Shown here piece after piece: positions 62,713-64,000 of a stretch of 64,000 nucleotides of DNA (position 1 is the first letter of the stretch; every line of letters starts with the position of its first letter). Source of the stretch: Thaumasiovibrio sp047250365 (GTDB lineage Bacteria > Pseudomonadota > Gammaproteobacteria > Enterobacterales > Vibrionaceae); the NCBI RefSeq assembly GCF_047250365.1, contig NZ_JBLBVL010000002.1:62001-126000 (forward strand). Direction: 5' to 3'. Position numbers and translations under genes: made by a program. The notes below the pieces were generated by a model. It did no database searches. It saw nothing but the letters and a program-made list of their open reading frames with translations, and was not told the origin of the DNA.

Positions 62713-63051
62713 TTAATGATTTTCAGCTGCGTGATTCAATGTATACTTCGGAATCTCAACCACCAGATCCTCATCTGTGACTTTCGCTTGGCAACTGAGA
62801 CGTGATTCGGGCTCTAGCCCCCAAGCTTTATCCAGCATATCATCTTCTAGTTCGTCACTTTCATCAAGCGAGTCAAAACCTTCACGAACAATACAGTGAC
62901 AAGTCGTACAAGCGCATGACTTCTCACACGCATGCTCAATACCTATACCATTACGCAACGCGACATCGAGTATGGTTTCACCTTCATTGGCCTCTAATAC
63001 CGCCCCTTCTGGACATAACTCTTCATGGGGAAGCATGACAATTTTAGGCAT
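62713..63051 (-). CDS. fdx: ISC-type [2Fe-2S] ferredoxin
   Basis: Fdx gives electrons for Fe-S cluster assembly on IscU. The 112-residue protein has ligands Cys42, Cys48, Cys51 and Cys87 (AC..., CACTTC, LSCQAKV) and a helix-rich end. It follows hscA by one base and precedes iscX by 35 bp. Confidence 0.96.
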   Translation of the reverse strand: MPKIVMLPHEELCPEGAVLEANEGETILDVALRNGIGIEHACEKSCACTTCHCIVREGFDSLDESDELEDDMLDKAWGLEPESRLSCQAKVTDEDLVVEIPKYTLNHAAENH

Positions 63052-63052
63052 A

Positions 63053-64000
63053 TTACACCTCGTCTATTGAGTGACCCGCCAGCGCTTGACGAATCGATTT
63101 ATCCATACGGCGAGCCGCAAATTCCTGACTGATCTTATCGGTCTGTTTTATGCCCGCTTCAATGGCATGGGCATCATCACCATTACGTAACGTGACTAAC
63201 GTCATCATGCTAGCTTCAAGTTCTGCACGTTCCTCACTGGTAAGAAGATCGTCGCCATCCTGTTGCAAAGCCACAATGAGACCTTCAAGAACACGATCGG
63301 CCTCGACTTGCTGCTCAGCCAAAGCGCGAGCTTCTTTATCTTCTAACGCATGAGTCATCGAGTCTCGCAGCATGTTGGCTATCTCATCATCACTAAGGCC
63401 ATAAGACGGTTTAACTTCGATAGATGCCAGTACCTCAGTACTCTTTTCCATAGCGGTGACTGAGAGCAAACCATCTGCGTCCACCTGATAGGTCACGCGA
63501 ATATGCGCACCGCCAGCCGCCATTGGCGGGATATCGGTTAAATTAAAACGCGCCAATGAACGACAATCTGCCACCATTTCACGCTCACCTTGCACTACAT
63601 GCACCTTCATCGCTGTTTGGCCATCTTTAAAGGTAGTGAACTCTTGAGCACGAGCAACCGGAATAGTGGTATTACGAGGAATGATCTTTTCTACCATTCC
63701 GCCCATGGTTTCAATACCTAGCGACAACGGAATAACATCGAGCAGTAGCATCTCGTTATCGGGCTTGTTACCTACCAATATGTCGGCCTGTATCGCCGCT
63801 CCAATGGCAACCACTTTGTCTGGGTCGATAGAGGTCAATGGTGTGGTTTCAAAAAAGTCAGCCACCATATCTCGTACGAGAGGAACCCGTGTTGACCCAC
63901 CAACCATGACCGTTTCAGAAATGTCACCTTTACTAACACCAGCATCTTTCAGGGCGCGTCGGCAAGCCATCAATGTTTTTTTCACCAATGGCTGAATCAA
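63053..64000 (-). CDS. hscA: Fe-S chaperone HscA (5' end beyond window)
   Basis: HscA is an Hsp70-type ATPase that works with HscB to release clusters from IscU. This is the C-terminal 315 residues: VMVGGSTRVPLVRDMVADFF and VVAIGAAIQADILVGN are nucleotide-domain signatures, followed by the substrate-binding half (LLDVIPLSLGIETMGGMVE). The full protein is near 620 residues. About half, including the N-terminus, lies outside. DnaK is excluded by context and the C-terminus. Confidence 0.94.
   Translation of the reverse strand: MIQPLVKKTLMACRRALKDAGVSKGDISETVMVGGSTRVPLVRDMVADFFETTPLTSIDPDKVVAIGAAIQADILVGNKPDNEMLLLDVIPLSLGIETMGGMVEKIIPRNTTIPVARAQEFTTFKDGQTAMKVHVVQGEREMVADCRSLARFNLTDIPPMAAGGAHIRVTYQVDADGLLSVTAMEKSTEVLASIEVKPSYGLSDDEIANMLRDSMTHALEDKEARALAEQQVEADRVLEGLIVALQQDGDDLLTSEERAELEASMMTLVTLRNGDDAHAIEAGIKQTDKISQEFAARRMDKSIRQALAGHSIDEV

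Noticed and set aside
1..64000. CRISPR arrays, tRNA or rRNA genes, prophage or integron
   Set aside because: No regularly spaced repeats, cloverleaf genes, integrase or phage structural genes were seen.

Overview
The window reads as chromosomal core DNA of a marine or halophilic gammaproteobacterium of the Vibrionaceae. The evidence is the complete Na+-translocating NADH:quinone reductase operon (nqrABCDEF followed by apbE), the sodium-type polar flagellar stator pomAB beside thiI and xseB-ispA-dxs, an OmpK-type porin, and Vibrio/E. coli-like synteny nearly everywhere. A Salinivibrio- or Grimontia-like genus is possible, but the sequence alone does not settle it. Base composition looks even, and there are no rRNA or tRNA genes, CRISPR arrays, intact mobile elements or prophage genes.

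Layout: (1) 1-6.6 kb, minus strand: nqrA-F and apbE, the last cut by the window edge. (2) 7-16.7 kb: an orphan TRAP-type binding lipoprotein, bolA, then on plus rlmG, a YajG-like lipoprotein, a periplasmic cyclophilin, ampG, ompK, panE and yajL, and on minus a membrane polyferredoxin-flavoreductase fusion. (3) 16.9-23.4 kb: thiI and pomAB (minus), then xseB-ispA-dxs (plus), the isoprenoid/thiamine precursor block. (4) 23.5-29.5 kb, minus: nrdR-ribD-ribE-ribBX-ribH-nusB-thiL-pgpA, with a structured gap before ribH. (5) 29.6-39.6 kb: glyA, a YitT-type membrane protein, a decayed transposase tail, a double-rhodanese lipoprotein, glnB, purL and mltF. (6) 39.6-48.8 kb: tadA, two separately terminated AbgT-family transporters, guaA, guaB and divergent xseA. 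(7) 48.8-64 kb, almost all minus: yfgJ, an AlaX-like editing protein, der, bamB, yfgM, hisS, ispG, rodZ, pilW, rlmN, ndk, two tandem PepB-type aminopeptidases, iscX, fdx and a truncated hscA. Within the long minus stretches transcription runs toward lower coordinates.

How parts connect: sodium energetics recurs (NQR pumps Na+, PomAB uses it, AbgT and TRAP systems are often Na+-coupled). ApbE attaches FMN to NqrB and NqrC, and the rib cluster supplies flavin. dxs/ispA and ispG belong to the same isoprenoid route. PurR-type boxes (consensus ANGCAANCGTTTNCNT) lie upstream of glyA and purL, with weaker versions before guaA and guaB, tying these purine/one-carbon genes into one regulon.

No clearly new multi-gene system is visible. 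The best leads are small: the polyferredoxin-flavoreductase fusion with a perfect palindrome upstream, the three-hairpin ribBX-ribH gap, the tandem PepB pair, the orphan TRAP binding protein, and palindromes upstream of an AbgT gene and in a GATC-rich gap.
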